Source: CAYRSS01 sp964426945
GTDB lineage: Bacteria > Planctomycetota > Phycisphaerae > UBA1845
NCBI GenBank assembly: GCA_964426945.1
Contig: CAYRSS010000012.1
Coordinates: forward strand, 1-64,000
DNA: 64,000 nucleotides
Direction: 5' to 3'
Below, piece after piece: positions 1 through 8,477 of the stretch; position 1 is the first letter of the stretch, and each line of letters starts with the position of its first letter. The position numbers and the translations under genes are program-made. Under the pieces are notes generated by a model. It was not told the DNA's origin. It did not search any database and was given only the letters and a program-made list of their open reading frames with translations.

Positions 1-60
1 GGGGGGGGGGCGGCGCCCCCCGCCGGGCCCCCCCCCCTGTTGGGGGGTGGGGTGGGGGGG
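1..60. other. G/C homopolymer stretch, probable contig-end artefact
   Basis: The first 60 bases are almost only G and C, with runs of 10 G, 5 to 9 C and 7 to 8 G. Nothing else in the window looks like this. Long G runs at a contig edge are typical of poor-quality read ends or mis-assembly, so this stretch should not be read as biology without read support. Confidence 0.6.
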
Positions 61-361
61 GGCCGCCCCGCTGACAGCGCCTCCACAGCCGTACATTCCC
101 CTACTCTGCGCGACCCCCGCCGAGGAATCAGGCGTGCTGGAACCCCCTCGGGGTTGATTCGCGTCGATCTGAGCAGCGGACATGCGACGGGTCTCCTGCC
201 TGCGGGGTCGGCCTGCCGCGGGATTGTACCCCCCTGGCCCTCGCCGCGTCGCAACAGGCGACTGGCGCGTGCGCACCCGGGCGTTTCGGCAACCGGTTCC
301 GCTCGGTTGCCGCGATGTGACTCAGCGTGTACCGTCCGCCGCAGGAGGAAAGGGCATCCGC
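61..361. other. Region upstream of hslV, no gene seen
   Basis: About 300 bases precede hslV. Open frames here are extensions of the hslV and hslU frames and show no family resemblance. The only clear signal is a strong Shine-Dalgarno AGGAGGA at 343-349, twelve bases before the hslV ATG, which fixes that start. No convincing promoter was found by eye. Confidence 0.5.
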
Positions 362-934
362 ATGGCCGCCGACGACCGCAACGCGATTCACGGGACCACG
401 ATTCTGGCCGTTCGCCGGGGGGACCTGGTCGCCATCGGCGGCGACGGGCAGGTGACCCTCCGCGATACGACCCTCAAGCACGACGCCCGCAAGATCCGCC
501 CGCTGATCGACGGGAAGGTGCTGTGCGGCTTCGCCGGGGCGACCGCGGACGCGTTCGCCCTGCTCGAACGGTTCGAGGCGAAGCTGGAGAAGCACAAGGC
601 CAACCTCCGCCGGGCGGCGATCGAACTGGCCAAGGAGTGGCGGACCGACCGGATGCTGCGGCGGCTGGAGGCGGTGCTGATTGCCGTCTCAGCCGACACG
701 ACGCTGATGCTGACTGGCTCGGGCGACGTGATCGAGCCGGAGGACGGCGTGGCCGGCACCGGCTCGGGCGGGATGTATGCGGTGGCCGCGGCGCGGGCGC
801 TGGCCACCCACAGCGACCTGCCTGCCGACCGGATCGTCGACGCCGCCCTGCGCATCGCCGCGGACATCTGCATTTACACGAACAGTCGGATCACCATCGA
901 GAAACTGCCGAGCACGGCCCCGCCGCCGGCCTGA
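362..934 (+). CDS. hslV: ATP-dependent protease proteolytic subunit HslV
   Basis: Peptidase subunit of the cytoplasmic HslVU (ClpQY) protease. HslV forms a double hexameric ring that degrades unfolded proteins fed in by HslU. The 191-residue product has the N-terminal HGTT motif; Thr12 would become the N-terminal nucleophile after removal of a short propeptide. The downstream GDGQVTL segment and the GTGSGGMYA segment are typical of the family. Usual length is about 175 to 190. The ATG at 362 is preceded by AGGAGGA and places Thr12 where other HslV proteins have their short propeptide. hslU starts 23 bases after the stop, so the two are surely cotranscribed. Identity is secure from motifs and the partner gene. 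Confidence 0.95.
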   Translation: MAADDRNAIHGTTILAVRRGDLVAIGGDGQVTLRDTTLKHDARKIRPLIDGKVLCGFAGATADAFALLERFEAKLEKHKANLRRAAIELAKEWRTDRMLRRLEAVLIAVSADTTLMLTGSGDVIEPEDGVAGTGSGGMYAVAAARALATHSDLPADRIVDAALRIAADICIYTNSRITIEKLPSTAPPPA

Positions 935-957
935 CGGCCGTGAACCCTGTACGCCGC

Positions 958-2301
958 ATGAACGAACTGACGCCCAAGGAAATCGTCGCCGCTCTCGACC
1001 GCTACATCGTGGGCCAGCACGCCGCCAAGCGCGCGGTGGCCGTGGCCGTGCGCAATCGCTGGCGCCGCCAGCAGCTGCCCGAGGCGATGCGCGCCGAGGT
1101 CGGCCCGAGCAACATCATCATGATCGGCCCCACCGGGGTGGGTAAGACGGAGATCGCCCGCCGCCTGGCCGGCCTGGTCGACGCGCCGTTCATCAAGGTC
1201 GAGGCGACCAAGTACACCGAGGTGGGCTATCACGGGCGCGACGTCGACGCGATTGTCCGCGATCTGGTCGAGCTCGCGATCCGCATGGTTCGCGACGAGC
1301 AGACCGAAATCGTCCGAACCGAGGCGGAGCGCATGACCGAGGAGGCGCTGCTCGACCTGCTCATCCCCGCGAGCGAGCACGACCGCGACGACACCTCCGC
1401 CGAGAGCGAAACCGCCCAGCGCCGCCACAAGAACCGCGAGAAGTTCCGCTCGCTGCTGCGCGCGGGAGAGATGGACGACCGCTACGTCGAGCTGCGCGTG
1501 GAGACGAAGAGTCCTCAGGTCGGCGTGATGGCGTCGATGGGGGTGGACCAGTTCGACCCGGAGCTGCAAGGCTTCCTCGAAAAGCTGATGCCCTCTCAGC
1601 CGAAGAACCGCCGCCTGCCCATTCGCGAAGCGCGCAAGATTCTCTTCCAGCAGGAATGCGACAAGCTCATTGACAAGGAGAAGGTCACCGAGCTGGCCCT
1701 GCGCCGCACCGAGAACAGCGGACTGGTGTTCATCGATGAGATCGACAAGCTCGCGGGGACTGACAAGGCGCACGGCCCCGACGTGTCGCGCCAGGGTGTG
1801 CAGCGCGACCTGCTGCCGATCATCGAAGGCTGCTCGGTGAACACGCGCTACGGCCCCGTCCGCACCGACCACATCCTGTTCATCGCCGCGGGGGCGTTTC
1901 ACGGCGCGAAGCCGAGCGACCTGATGCCCGAGCTTCAGGGCCGCCTGCCGATCCGCGTCGAGCTGGAGGACCTGACGCGCGACGACTTCATCCGCATCCT
2001 CACCGAACCGGAAAACGCGCTCACCCGCCAGCACCGCGCCCTGCTGGGCACCGAGGGGCTGGAAGTCGAGTTCACTGAAGACGCCATCGCCGAGCTGGCC
2101 GACACCGCCTGGCGGGTCAACCAGTCGACCGACAACATCGGGGCCCGGCGGCTGATGACGGTGATGGAGAAGCTGATGGAGGACCTCGGCTTCGACGCCC
2201 CGGACCGCCGGGGGGAGTCGATCCGCATTGACGCGGCCTATGTCCGCGGCCGGCTGCGCGACATCGCCGAGGACTCGGATTTGAGCCGGTTCATCCTCTG
2301 A
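958..2301 (+). CDS. hslU: ATP-dependent protease ATPase subunit HslU
   Basis: AAA+ unfoldase that caps HslV and drives substrate translocation. The 447-residue protein starts MNELTPKEIVAALDRYIVGQ, the standard HslU opening. It has Walker A GPTGVGKT at residues 57-64, a Walker B region FIDEIDK near residue 260, and the conserved C-terminal LSRFIL tail that inserts into HslV to activate it. An intermediate I domain lies between residues of about 110 and 240. The reading frame stays open far upstream to base 40, but that extension is unrelated sequence overlapping hslV in another frame, so the ATG at 958 is chosen. Family length (about 440 to 460) agrees. Function in proteostasis is well established for the family. 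Confidence 0.96.
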   Translation: MNELTPKEIVAALDRYIVGQHAAKRAVAVAVRNRWRRQQLPEAMRAEVGPSNIIMIGPTGVGKTEIARRLAGLVDAPFIKVEATKYTEVGYHGRDVDAIVRDLVELAIRMVRDEQTEIVRTEAERMTEEALLDLLIPASEHDRDDTSAESETAQRRHKNREKFRSLLRAGEMDDRYVELRVETKSPQVGVMASMGVDQFDPELQGFLEKLMPSQPKNRRLPIREARKILFQQECDKLIDKEKVTELALRRTENSGLVFIDEIDKLAGTDKAHGPDVSRQGVQRDLLPIIEGCSVNTRYGPVRTDHILFIAAGAFHGAKPSDLMPELQGRLPIRVELEDLTRDDFIRILTEPENALTRQHRALLGTEGLEVEFTEDAIAELADTAWRVNQSTDNIGARRLMTVMEKLMEDLGFDAPDRRGESIRIDAAYVRGRLRDIAEDSDLSRFIL

Positions 2302-2388
2302 GCCGCGTGCGGTCGTGACGTAATCTCTTATTCCTGAGTGGGTTGCGTGGTATCTGGCGTCGTGGAGGCCCGGGACACCCTCCCCCCG

Positions 2389-2411
2389 CCCCCTCCCTGG
2401 GAGGGAGGGGG
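2389..2411. repeat. Perfect 10-bp hairpin in the hslU-rpsU gap
   Basis: CCCCCTCCCT, a GGG loop and AGGGAGGGGG form a perfect 10-bp stem. It lies in the 348-base gap between hslU and rpsU (2302-2649), where no gene was seen. There is no T-run on the plus side, so it is not a classical intrinsic terminator. It resembles the GC-rich REP-like palindromes scattered between genes in many genomes. Confidence 0.5.
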
Positions 2412-2649
2412 GAAATGCTGGATCCTTCGCCCCCGCGCCACGGGCCCGTGGCTGGCCCCAACCTGCTTACGCCGTCCAGCCCTGCTGAAGCCGGGGGGCG
2501 AAAATCGCACGGAATCAACCACTGGCGGAAAACGACGATATGCAGTACGATGCGGGGCCCGTCACGCGATCGGCGACGGGTGTGAGGCGGGCGTCGCGGG
2601 GACGTCCCTTCGCGCAGGGCAACGGCAATCCGGAAGGCGGAAGTACGTA

Positions 2650-2835
2650 GTGATCAAGGTCAAGCCTCGCGGCAACGAGTCCGTTCAGCAGCTTCTCAAG
2701 CGGTTCAAGCGCCTTTGTCAGCGTGAAGGCCTGACCCGCGACATCAAGCGCCACAGCTACTACGAGAAGCCGTCGGAGCGTCGCCGTCGCCAGAGCCGCA
2801 AGGTCGTCCGCAAGGTCGAGCCCGCCACGAACTAG
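2650..2835 (+). CDS. rpsU: 30S ribosomal protein S21
   Basis: Small basic protein of the 30S subunit, placed near the anti-Shine-Dalgarno region of 16S rRNA and involved in initiation. The 61-residue product begins VIKVKPRGNESVQQLLKRFK and continues with the REGL and basic YYEKPSERRRRQ segments characteristic of S21. Length is typical (58 to 75). The start is the GTG at 2650, preceded by GGAAGGCGG at 2632-2640, nine bases upstream. The frame continues open further upstream, but only with non-S21 sequence. The gene stands alone between hslU and a convergent TIM-barrel gene. Identification is confident; regulation is not visible. Confidence 0.93.
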   Translation: MIKVKPRGNESVQQLLKRFKRLCQREGLTRDIKRHSYYEKPSERRRRQSRKVVRKVEPATN

Positions 2836-2927
2836 CCGATCGGTCCCTGGGCGGCGTCTGTCGCCGCGACGACCTCGCAGTTCACGCCGTCCGACTCGGT
2901 TTCTCCCCAGACCGCTTTGATGCTTCG

Positions 2928-2953
2928 CCGCGGCAGGGTTTTCCCTGCGGCGG
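2928..2953. terminator. Hairpin between convergent rpsU and the TIM-barrel gene
   Basis: CCGCGGCAGGG, loop TTTT, CCCTGCGGCGG gives an 11-bp stem with one mismatch. It sits between the stop of rpsU and the stop of the minus-strand gene. The T-tract afterwards is weak, so termination is plausible but not certain. Confidence 0.4.
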
Positions 2954-2967
2954 TTGTGGCTGCGCGC

Positions 2968-3771
2968 TCAGGCGCGGCCGCGGAGCAGCTCAAGCACCCG
3001 CGCACGGCCCGCGACAAGATCGGCCAGCGGACGCTCCGCGTCGATGCGGCGGATGATGTGCGCGCCGTGATAATCGGCGGCGTCGAGCAGGTCGTAGAGA
3101 CGTTCGAAGTCGATGTCGCCCTGGCCGAGCGTCGTCTCGCGGCCGGCGCCGCGCGCGGTGCCGGCGGTTGCGTCGCGCGCGTGGATCAGCGACAGGCGAT
3201 CTGCGAAGCGCTCCACGATCGGGAGCGGATTGACCCCCACCATCGCCATGCCCGCCGGATCGAGACCGACGCGCAGCGCCGGGCAGCCCAGCGCGTCGAG
3301 CACGCCGCCGAGCCGCTCCGCCGTATCGTGCGAAGGCCGGATCGCCACGGCACAGCCGAGCAGGTCCGCTCGCTCGCCGATCGCCCGCAGCGCCTCGAGC
3401 GCCACCGGCGAGGGTTCGCCCGTGTCGGGATGGGTCAGCGCGCCGACGGCGGAAGTCACAACTGTCACGCCAAGATCGCGGGCCAGTTCCAGGATCTCCA
3501 CCGTGCGCGCCACGCGCTGATCCACGGAGGCGGGATCGGTCAGCCGCGCCGCGCGGATGTCGGCGGACAGCGAGGCGACCTTCAGCCCCATGCCACTGAC
3601 CAGCCGCGAGAGATGTCTGCGGCCGCTTTCGCTCAGTTCGTGTGGTGAGAGTTCGCCCGCGGCAGCGGGGATCTCGATGGCGTCAAAGCGCAGGTCTGCG
3701 GCACGCGCGAGGCTCCCCCGCGCGCCGAGTCGCAGGTCGCCGAGGTTGACGCCGACGGGTGGGTGATGCAT
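2968..3771 (-). CDS. Sugar phosphate isomerase/epimerase-like TIM-barrel protein
   Basis: A 267-residue protein of the xylose isomerase-like/AP endonuclease 2 superfamily. The N-terminus has VGVNLGDLRLG and the strand LRFDAIEIPAAAGELSP; then come a strand ending in VTVVTSAVG near the middle and a late SLIHARD segment, matching beta strands of the barrel that carry metal ligands in this superfamily. The ATG at 3771 is chosen because it begins the first barrel strand; longer frames upstream overlap the neighbouring membrane-protein gene. It is the last gene of a minus-strand group with two membrane proteins. Substrate cannot be told from sequence; many planctomycete genomes carry multiple copies of this family and most are uncharacterised. 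Confidence 0.75.
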   Translation of the reverse strand: MHHPPVGVNLGDLRLGARGSLARAADLRFDAIEIPAAAGELSPHELSESGRRHLSRLVSGMGLKVASLSADIRAARLTDPASVDQRVARTVEILELARDLGVTVVTSAVGALTHPDTGEPSPVALEALRAIGERADLLGCAVAIRPSHDTAERLGGVLDALGCPALRVGLDPAGMAMVGVNPLPIVERFADRLSLIHARDATAGTARGAGRETTLGQGDIDFERLYDLLDAADYHGAHIIRRIDAERPLADLVAGRARVLELLRGRA

Positions 3772-3881
3772 GGCCAGACGCCTGATCGCCCGCCGGCGAG
3801 ACGGTCGCCGGATGCGCCGTCCCGCCCGCAGGCGAATCAACTGTAGCGTCTGCCGTGCGCCTGCCAAGCGGCGGGCGGCGG

Positions 3882-4493
3882 CTAGATCTCCGCGCCGACG
3901 CGGCGGACGTCGGACACCTGGTAGAAGAAGCTCACCACGGTCGGCACCAGCAGCATGAACGGCGCGACGATGCCGCTCGACGAGGCCATGCCTTTGACCG
4001 TGTTGTAGACTGCGCCCGAGCTGATCGCCATCGCGGTCAGGCCGGAAAGCATGAGGATCGAGCCCTCCAGCGAGCTGAGCACGATGACGACGTAGCGACG
4101 CTGAATGGCCGAGAGCGCGGTCGCGCCGAACAGCACGACCCCCGCCGCCACCCACAGCGCCGGCCCGGTCAGGCCGAAGCCCTTCAGCGCGCCGAACAGC
4201 AGCGCCGACGCGCCGAGACCGCCCGCGAGGGCGATTCCCCACGAAACCGGCGCGAGGGCTACCAGCGCCAGGCCGGCCGCGGCGATCCAGGGCATGGACT
4301 GCTGCCCCTCCACGTGGCCCCAGATCATGTGCCCGGCGAGGTAGCCGACCACCGCGAAGGTCAGGGCCACGCACACGCGCGAGAGCCGCCAGCCGAAGAT
4401 CATCAGGCCCGCCCCCGCCGCGAGCAGCGGGATGCCCAGCATCGGGCTGGCCTGCTTGAGAAGCGACAGCCATTCATGCGTCGAGTTGATCAC
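3882..4493 (-). CDS. Polytopic membrane protein, DUF4203/TMEM198-like pattern
   Basis: A 203-residue protein with about six to seven hydrophobic segments, among them residues 18-35, 38-60, 70-85, 88-105 and 110-128. The repeated Gly-rich pattern, for example PLLAAGAGLMIFGWRLSR followed by FAVVGYLAGHMIWG, resembles the DUF4203/TMEM198 type of membrane protein. No catalytic motif is visible. It lies between another Gly-rich membrane protein (start 5435) and a TIM-barrel gene, all on the minus strand. The two membrane proteins share general design and may be ancient paralogues. Function is unknown. Confidence 0.65.
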   Translation of the reverse strand: MINSTHEWLSLLKQASPMLGIPLLAAGAGLMIFGWRLSRVCVALTFAVVGYLAGHMIWGHVEGQQSMPWIAAAGLALVALAPVSWGIALAGGLGASALLFGALKGFGLTGPALWVAAGVVLFGATALSAIQRRYVVIVLSSLEGSILMLSGLTAMAISSGAVYNTVKGMASSSGIVAPFMLLVPTVVSFFYQVSDVRRVGAEI

Positions 4494-4589
4494 GCGACAT
4501 CTCCCCGATAGCCCGGCGGCGAGGCGCAGCGCAAGGCGCGCACCGGATCCCGCGGCCGGACTGAACCGGGTCTAGCGTACGATATCGCG

Positions 4590-5435
4590 TCAGGCAGGGA
4601 CGGGCTTGGCCCGCGGAGGCGGCGCCTCGGCACGGGGGCGGCGCGTGAGAATCGACTGCAGCACGACCGAGGCCACCAAGAGGGCGCCCACCGCCATGCC
4701 CAGCACCGCGGGTCGCCCCGAGAGCGTCTCATAAACGCCGGGCGCCGCGCTCTGACAGAGTGAGAGGATCGAGCCGGTAATCATCGACGTGCCGAGAATC
4801 GCCGTCGCCGCGATGAGGGCGAATCGGACGACCACGACGCCGAGAAACAGGCCGATCAGGCCACTGCCCAGGGCGACGGCCTCGGCGTGACTGCCGATGC
4901 GGCTGTCCTGCTGGGCGAGGAAGGTGCGGAACTCGCTGATCCACTCGGCCGCGGCCGCCCGCGCGACGGCCGTGCGGACATCGCTGGATTCGAGGGGCAC
5001 GGCCTCACCGCCCGCCGCGTCGGGCACGCGAGCGGAAAGCGTCGGCGCGGGCTCGAACGAAGCCAGGTGTGGCACGACGCGTTGATAGCCGAAGACGGTG
5101 AGGACGATCGAGCTGACCACCAGCGCGGTGAGCACGCCCGCCCAGAGCCGGTAGGTCATAAACGCCACCACGCCCACGACCGCGCCGGCGACGATGGCAC
5201 ACGGCAGCGCCGGAAGTTCCAGCAGCGTCGCGAAGGAAGAGCCCACCAGCCCGCCGACCCCGACGAAGCACGCCGTGATCGCGCCGCGGGCCAGCTTGGC
5301 CCCAAGCACGCAAACGAGCACGCCGAGCGCGAGCGTAAGCAGCGCCCACCAGCCCGACGCGGTCAGTGCGCCGGAGGGGACGTAGGCCTCAATCAGCGAT
5401 CGGCCCTGTTGCAGGATGGCATCGAAGTCGTTCAT
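4590..5435 (-). CDS. Polytopic membrane protein with internal soluble loop
   Basis: A 281-residue membrane protein. The N-terminal half has about four hydrophobic helices (WWALLTLALGVLVCVLGAKL, ITACFVGVGGLVGS, CAIVAGAVVGVVAF, GVLTALVVSSIVLTVFGY). A soluble stretch of about 70 residues follows, then three more helices and a short Pro/Arg tail. The start at 5435 (MNDFDAILQQGR) is chosen over an upstream in-frame start because a sigma70-like promoter at 5457-5486 would exclude the longer form. Similar to its downstream neighbour in Gly-rich helix pattern. It is found just after ftsQ, where ftsA and ftsZ would normally lie, but shows no resemblance to them. Function unknown. Confidence 0.65.
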   Translation of the reverse strand: MNDFDAILQQGRSLIEAYVPSGALTASGWWALLTLALGVLVCVLGAKLARGAITACFVGVGGLVGSSFATLLELPALPCAIVAGAVVGVVAFMTYRLWAGVLTALVVSSIVLTVFGYQRVVPHLASFEPAPTLSARVPDAAGGEAVPLESSDVRTAVARAAAAEWISEFRTFLAQQDSRIGSHAEAVALGSGLIGLFLGVVVVRFALIAATAILGTSMITGSILSLCQSAAPGVYETLSGRPAVLGMAVGALLVASVVLQSILTRRPRAEAPPPRAKPVPA

Positions 5436-5456
5436 GGCTCTCGAATCCGCCTGTAT

Positions 5457-5486
5457 TCTATACCGGATTCGGTTCTTCGGCGGCAA
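5457..5486 (-). promoter_or_regulatory. Candidate sigma70 promoter for the membrane-protein unit
   Basis: On the minus strand TTGCCG, 18 bases, TATAGA. It ends about 20 bases before the ATG at 5435 and implies that the 5435-to-2968 genes form a transcription unit separate from the dcw cluster. Called by eye. Confidence 0.45.
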
Positions 5487-5631
5487 TATTCCGCGCGGGT
5501 CGCCCTGCAAAACCATCCTCGCTCCATCGACCCGACCGGCGGATTCTGCGCCCGGCGCCGGCGGCAGCGCTGCCGCGGCGAGAGGCCACGGCGCCCGCCC
5601 CCTGCGGCAGCGCTGAGAACTCGGGTTCGAA

Positions 5632-6543
5632 CTAGGTGCCGAACCCGGGCACGGTGTAACGGTCGGGAAACGTGCAGATGCCGATTTTTGTCAGCCGGGC
5701 ATCGGCGCGGCCGGTGCGCCGGTAGTTTTCGCGGAGGATGGCAAGCTTCTGGGCGACGGTGTTTTCTTCGATCTCTTCGCCGGGCGGCGAACCCCAGAGG
5801 ATGCGCCCCTGGTTGTCGGTCGCCAATTCGACGTGCACGGCGCGCGCGTCGACGCGGCCGTCGTAGTTGTCCATGATGATCGAGGTGATCTGCGCGGCGT
5901 ACGGCTCGGCTCGGATCGCGTCGATGACAGCCAGACCCGCGGTCACGTCATCGCCCGGCCAGCGCTCGCCCACGGGCGGGACCATGTGGGCAATTCCCGC
6001 GAGGAAAATCCACCGCGAGTCATACGCGTACACGCCGGGCAGGCGGACGCCGTCATCATCCACAAGGTAGAACGACGGCCCGCCCTGCACCATCGCGAAA
6101 GGCGTTCGGTAGTCGCAGCGCACTTCAAAGACGCCGTCACTGTGGCGGCGCACGGCGTGAACCTCACGCACCCAGCCGCTCTCGCCGGCCACGCGGGCCA
6201 TTTCGCGGCAGAGGTCGGCGTCGGTCCAGGACTTGGCCAGCAGCGGCGTCAGCGCATCCCGAAGGGCCGCGTCAACCGTGCCGGCGAGTGACTGGGGGAT
6301 ATCGACGATGCGCAGCGAAGGAGGCACGCGCGCCGCCAGCGTCCGATCCACGCCGGACTCCAGCAGGTGCAGCGCGGTGACGAACCCGGCGATCAGGCCG
6401 CAGGCCAGCATCCAGCCGACGGCGCGGCGCACGACGCGGCGGCGACCGTCGGCGTCGAGCCCGGACCACCATCCCGCGCTGCCGGCCGCCCGCGCCCGCC
6501 GCGCGGTGGTTTTGGACTTCCTTGTCCCCAACATGTGCTCCAT
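5632..6543 (-). CDS. ftsQ: FtsQ-like cell division protein
   Basis: A 303-residue bitopic protein: basic cytoplasmic N-terminus, one transmembrane helix at about residues 43-60 (GWMLACGLIAGFVTALHL) and a long extracytoplasmic part. The segment around residues 125-170, WVREVHAVRRHSDG...VRCDYRTPFAMV...YLVDDDGVRLPG, follows the FtsQ beta-domain pattern of a tryptophan, a hydrophobic strand and a YLVDxxG strand. A clear POTRA signature is hard to see, so the name rests on topology, this pattern and position directly after ddl, the usual place of ftsQ. It should scaffold the divisome with FtsL-like and FtsI proteins. The start overlaps nothing and is 25 bases after ddl. Last gene of the dcw run. 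Confidence 0.75.
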   Translation of the reverse strand: MEHMLGTRKSKTTARRARAAGSAGWWSGLDADGRRRVVRRAVGWMLACGLIAGFVTALHLLESGVDRTLAARVPPSLRIVDIPQSLAGTVDAALRDALTPLLAKSWTDADLCREMARVAGESGWVREVHAVRRHSDGVFEVRCDYRTPFAMVQGGPSFYLVDDDGVRLPGVYAYDSRWIFLAGIAHMVPPVGERWPGDDVTAGLAVIDAIRAEPYAAQITSIIMDNYDGRVDARAVHVELATDNQGRILWGSPPGEEIEENTVAQKLAILRENYRRTGRADARLTKIGICTFPDRYTVPGFGT

Positions 6544-6568
6544 CCGTCGCGGCGAGGCCGCTCAGCCG

Positions 6569-7540
6569 TCAGCCCCGGGCCAGCGACAGCTCGATGATCC
6601 GCTGGCAGAGTCGATCGAAATCCATTCCGATCCGCGCCGCGGCTTTGGGCACGAGCGAGTGACTCGTGAACCCGGGAATCGTGTTGATTTCCAGAATGTA
6701 CGGCTCACCCGTGGCCGCGTCCACCATCCAGTCGGTCCGCGAGAACACCTCGCAGCCCAGCGCGCGATGCGCCGCCACGCTGAGTGCCTGCACCCGGTCG
6801 GTCAATGCGGCGGGCAGGTCGAGGTCGAACAGGTACTGCGTGTCGTCGTCGACGTACTTGGCCTGGTAGTCATAGAACTCGCGGCGCGTGCGGATCTCGC
6901 ACACGGGCAGCGCCATGTCGCCGAGCACGCCCACGGTCAACTCGGGGCCGCGGATGTAGCGCTCGATCAGCGCCCGGCCCGACGCGGTGACCAGCCGCTG
7001 GGCCGCGGCCTGTAACGCCGCGGCGTCCCGTGCGATGGTCGTGTCCACGCTGCTGCCCGAGTCTACCGGCTTCACCACGGCAGGCGCCGCGAATCTCGTG
7101 GAAAGCCCCGCGAGTGTCGCGCTGGTCACCACCTCGGAAGGCGGCGTGGGGATGTTCGCGGCGGTGAAACGCTCCTTGGCCGCCGCCTTGTCCATCGCGA
7201 GGCGCGAAGCCGCCGCGCCTGATCCCGCATAGCGGATGCGCCGGCGATCCAGTTCCGCCTGCACCGTGCCGTCTTCGCCGAAGGCGCCGTGCAGGGCGAT
7301 GAAGACGAACTCGGTCGGAATGTCGAGCGCCGACAGGTCGCCGGGACCGATGTCGCGGAGGATGGCACGATGGCCCAATCGCAGCAGGGCCGCGTGAACC
7401 GCCGCCCCGCTGACGAGGCTGACCTCGCGCTCGGCGCTGGGCCCGCCCGCCAGGACGGTGATGTCCAGCGGCTCGACCTTCTTCGCCGCGGTGTGCCCGC
7501 CGGCCGGCGCCGCCTGCAACCCGCTTACCATCGTTGTCAT
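6569..7540 (-). CDS. ddl: D-alanine--D-alanine ligase
   Basis: ATP-grasp enzyme that joins two D-alanines to give the dipeptide added by MurF. The 323-residue protein has GGPSAEREVSLVSG near the N-terminus, ALHGAFGEDGTVQ (active-site His-Gly region), a central ATP-grasp with VVKPVDSGSSVD, and the metal-binding EINTIPGFT segment near residue 290. The length is typical (300 to 370). It has about 20 extra N-terminal residues before the first strand, so a shorter start is possible. The gene lies between murB and ftsQ in the dcw cluster, as in many bacteria. Function is certain for the family. Confidence 0.94.
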   Translation of the reverse strand: MTTMVSGLQAAPAGGHTAAKKVEPLDITVLAGGPSAEREVSLVSGAAVHAALLRLGHRAILRDIGPGDLSALDIPTEFVFIALHGAFGEDGTVQAELDRRRIRYAGSGAAASRLAMDKAAAKERFTAANIPTPPSEVVTSATLAGLSTRFAAPAVVKPVDSGSSVDTTIARDAAALQAAAQRLVTASGRALIERYIRGPELTVGVLGDMALPVCEIRTRREFYDYQAKYVDDDTQYLFDLDLPAALTDRVQALSVAAHRALGCEVFSRTDWMVDAATGEPYILEINTIPGFTSHSLVPKAAARIGMDFDRLCQRIIELSLARG

Positions 7541-7598
7541 GCGCTACCCCTCTCCGTCGCCGAAGCGCCGCGGCCGCGTGGGCCGCATTCCGCGTCCC

Positions 7599-8477
7599 CT
7601 ACCAGATGTCGATCTCGACTTCGAGCTCCTTGCCATGCTCGCGAAGGACGCGCTCTTTCACCCGCTCGACGAGACGAACGACGTCGATGGCCTTCGCGTC
7701 GCGCTCCGCGACAATGAAGTTGGCATGCTGCTTCGACACGCTCGCCCCGCCGACGCGCTCACCCTTGAGCCCGGCGCGGTCGATCAGCGCCCCGGCTGAT
7801 TCGCCCGGCGGATTTTTGAAGATGCAGCCGGCGCTCTTGAGCCCCATCGGCTGGGTGGAAGTCTTCCACGCCGTGTATTCCTGGTACCGTCTTGAGCACG
7901 TCGCCGGGTCGTCCTCGCGCAGCTCGACGCGGGCCGAGAGCACGATCGCGTCGCCCACGCGGCTGCGGCGATACGAAAACCCGATACGCTCCCGGTCCCA
8001 CGATTCGAGCGAGCCGTCAGGCCGAAGCACCGTGATCTCGCGGACGACGTCGCCGAACTCGCCGAAGCGCCCGCCGGCGTTCATGCGGACCGCGCCGCCG
8101 ACACTCGCCGGGATGCCGGCCATGCACTCCAGCCCGGAAAGCCCGCGGGCGGAGAGCTGCTTGGCGGCGCTCATCAGCTCGACGCCGCCACCGAGGTCTG
8201 CGCGCGTGCCGTTCACGTCGAGCCGCCGGAACGCCGGCGCGGTCAACCGGACCACGACGCCTTGGAAGCCATCGTCGCCGATCAGCACGTTCGCGCCTTC
8301 GCCGAGCACCTTGAGCGGAACGCCCAACTCGCGGGCGCGCGTGACGACGGTAGCCAGATCCTCGAAGGATTGGGGCTGAAAGAACCAGCGCGCCGGCCCG
8401 CCGAGCTCGAACCACGTGAGCGGAGCCAGCGGGCGATCGACGTCAATTTGAGGGGCAAATTCGCGCAACCAGTCCAT
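7599..8477 (-). CDS. murB: UDP-N-acetylenolpyruvoylglucosamine reductase MurB
   Basis: FAD-dependent enzyme that reduces UDP-GlcNAc-enolpyruvate to UDP-MurNAc with NADPH. The 292-residue protein has the FAD loop GEGANVLIGDDGF, the type II style FSYRRSRVG segment, and SAGCIFKNPPGESAGALI near the C-terminus. In that last motif the proton-donating Ser of Escherichia coli MurB is a Cys here, a known variation among type II MurB proteins. The start at 8477 lies inside the end of murC, a 35-base overlap, implying translational coupling. Length is normal for the short type II form. Confident call. Confidence 0.94.
   Translation of the reverse strand: MDWLREFAPQIDVDRPLAPLTWFELGGPARWFFQPQSFEDLATVVTRARELGVPLKVLGEGANVLIGDDGFQGVVVRLTAPAFRRLDVNGTRADLGGGVELMSAAKQLSARGLSGLECMAGIPASVGGAVRMNAGGRFGEFGDVVREITVLRPDGSLESWDRERIGFSYRRSRVGDAIVLSARVELREDDPATCSRRYQEYTAWKTSTQPMGLKSAGCIFKNPPGESAGALIDRAGLKGERVGGASVSKQHANFIVAERDAKAIDVVRLVERVKERVLREHGKELEVEIDIW

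Noticed and set aside
40..957. N-terminal extension of hslU to base 40
   Set aside because: It overlaps hslV in another frame and is unlike HslU; the family start is at 958.
2968..4473. Fusion of the TIM-barrel and membrane-protein region as one 501-codon gene
   Set aside because: Upstream residues are Arg-rich shadow sequence; the barrel begins at 3771.
5561..5576. 16-bp palindrome GCGGCAGCGCTGCCGC
   Set aside because: A perfect palindrome, but GC-rich sequence makes it likely by chance and no T-run follows.
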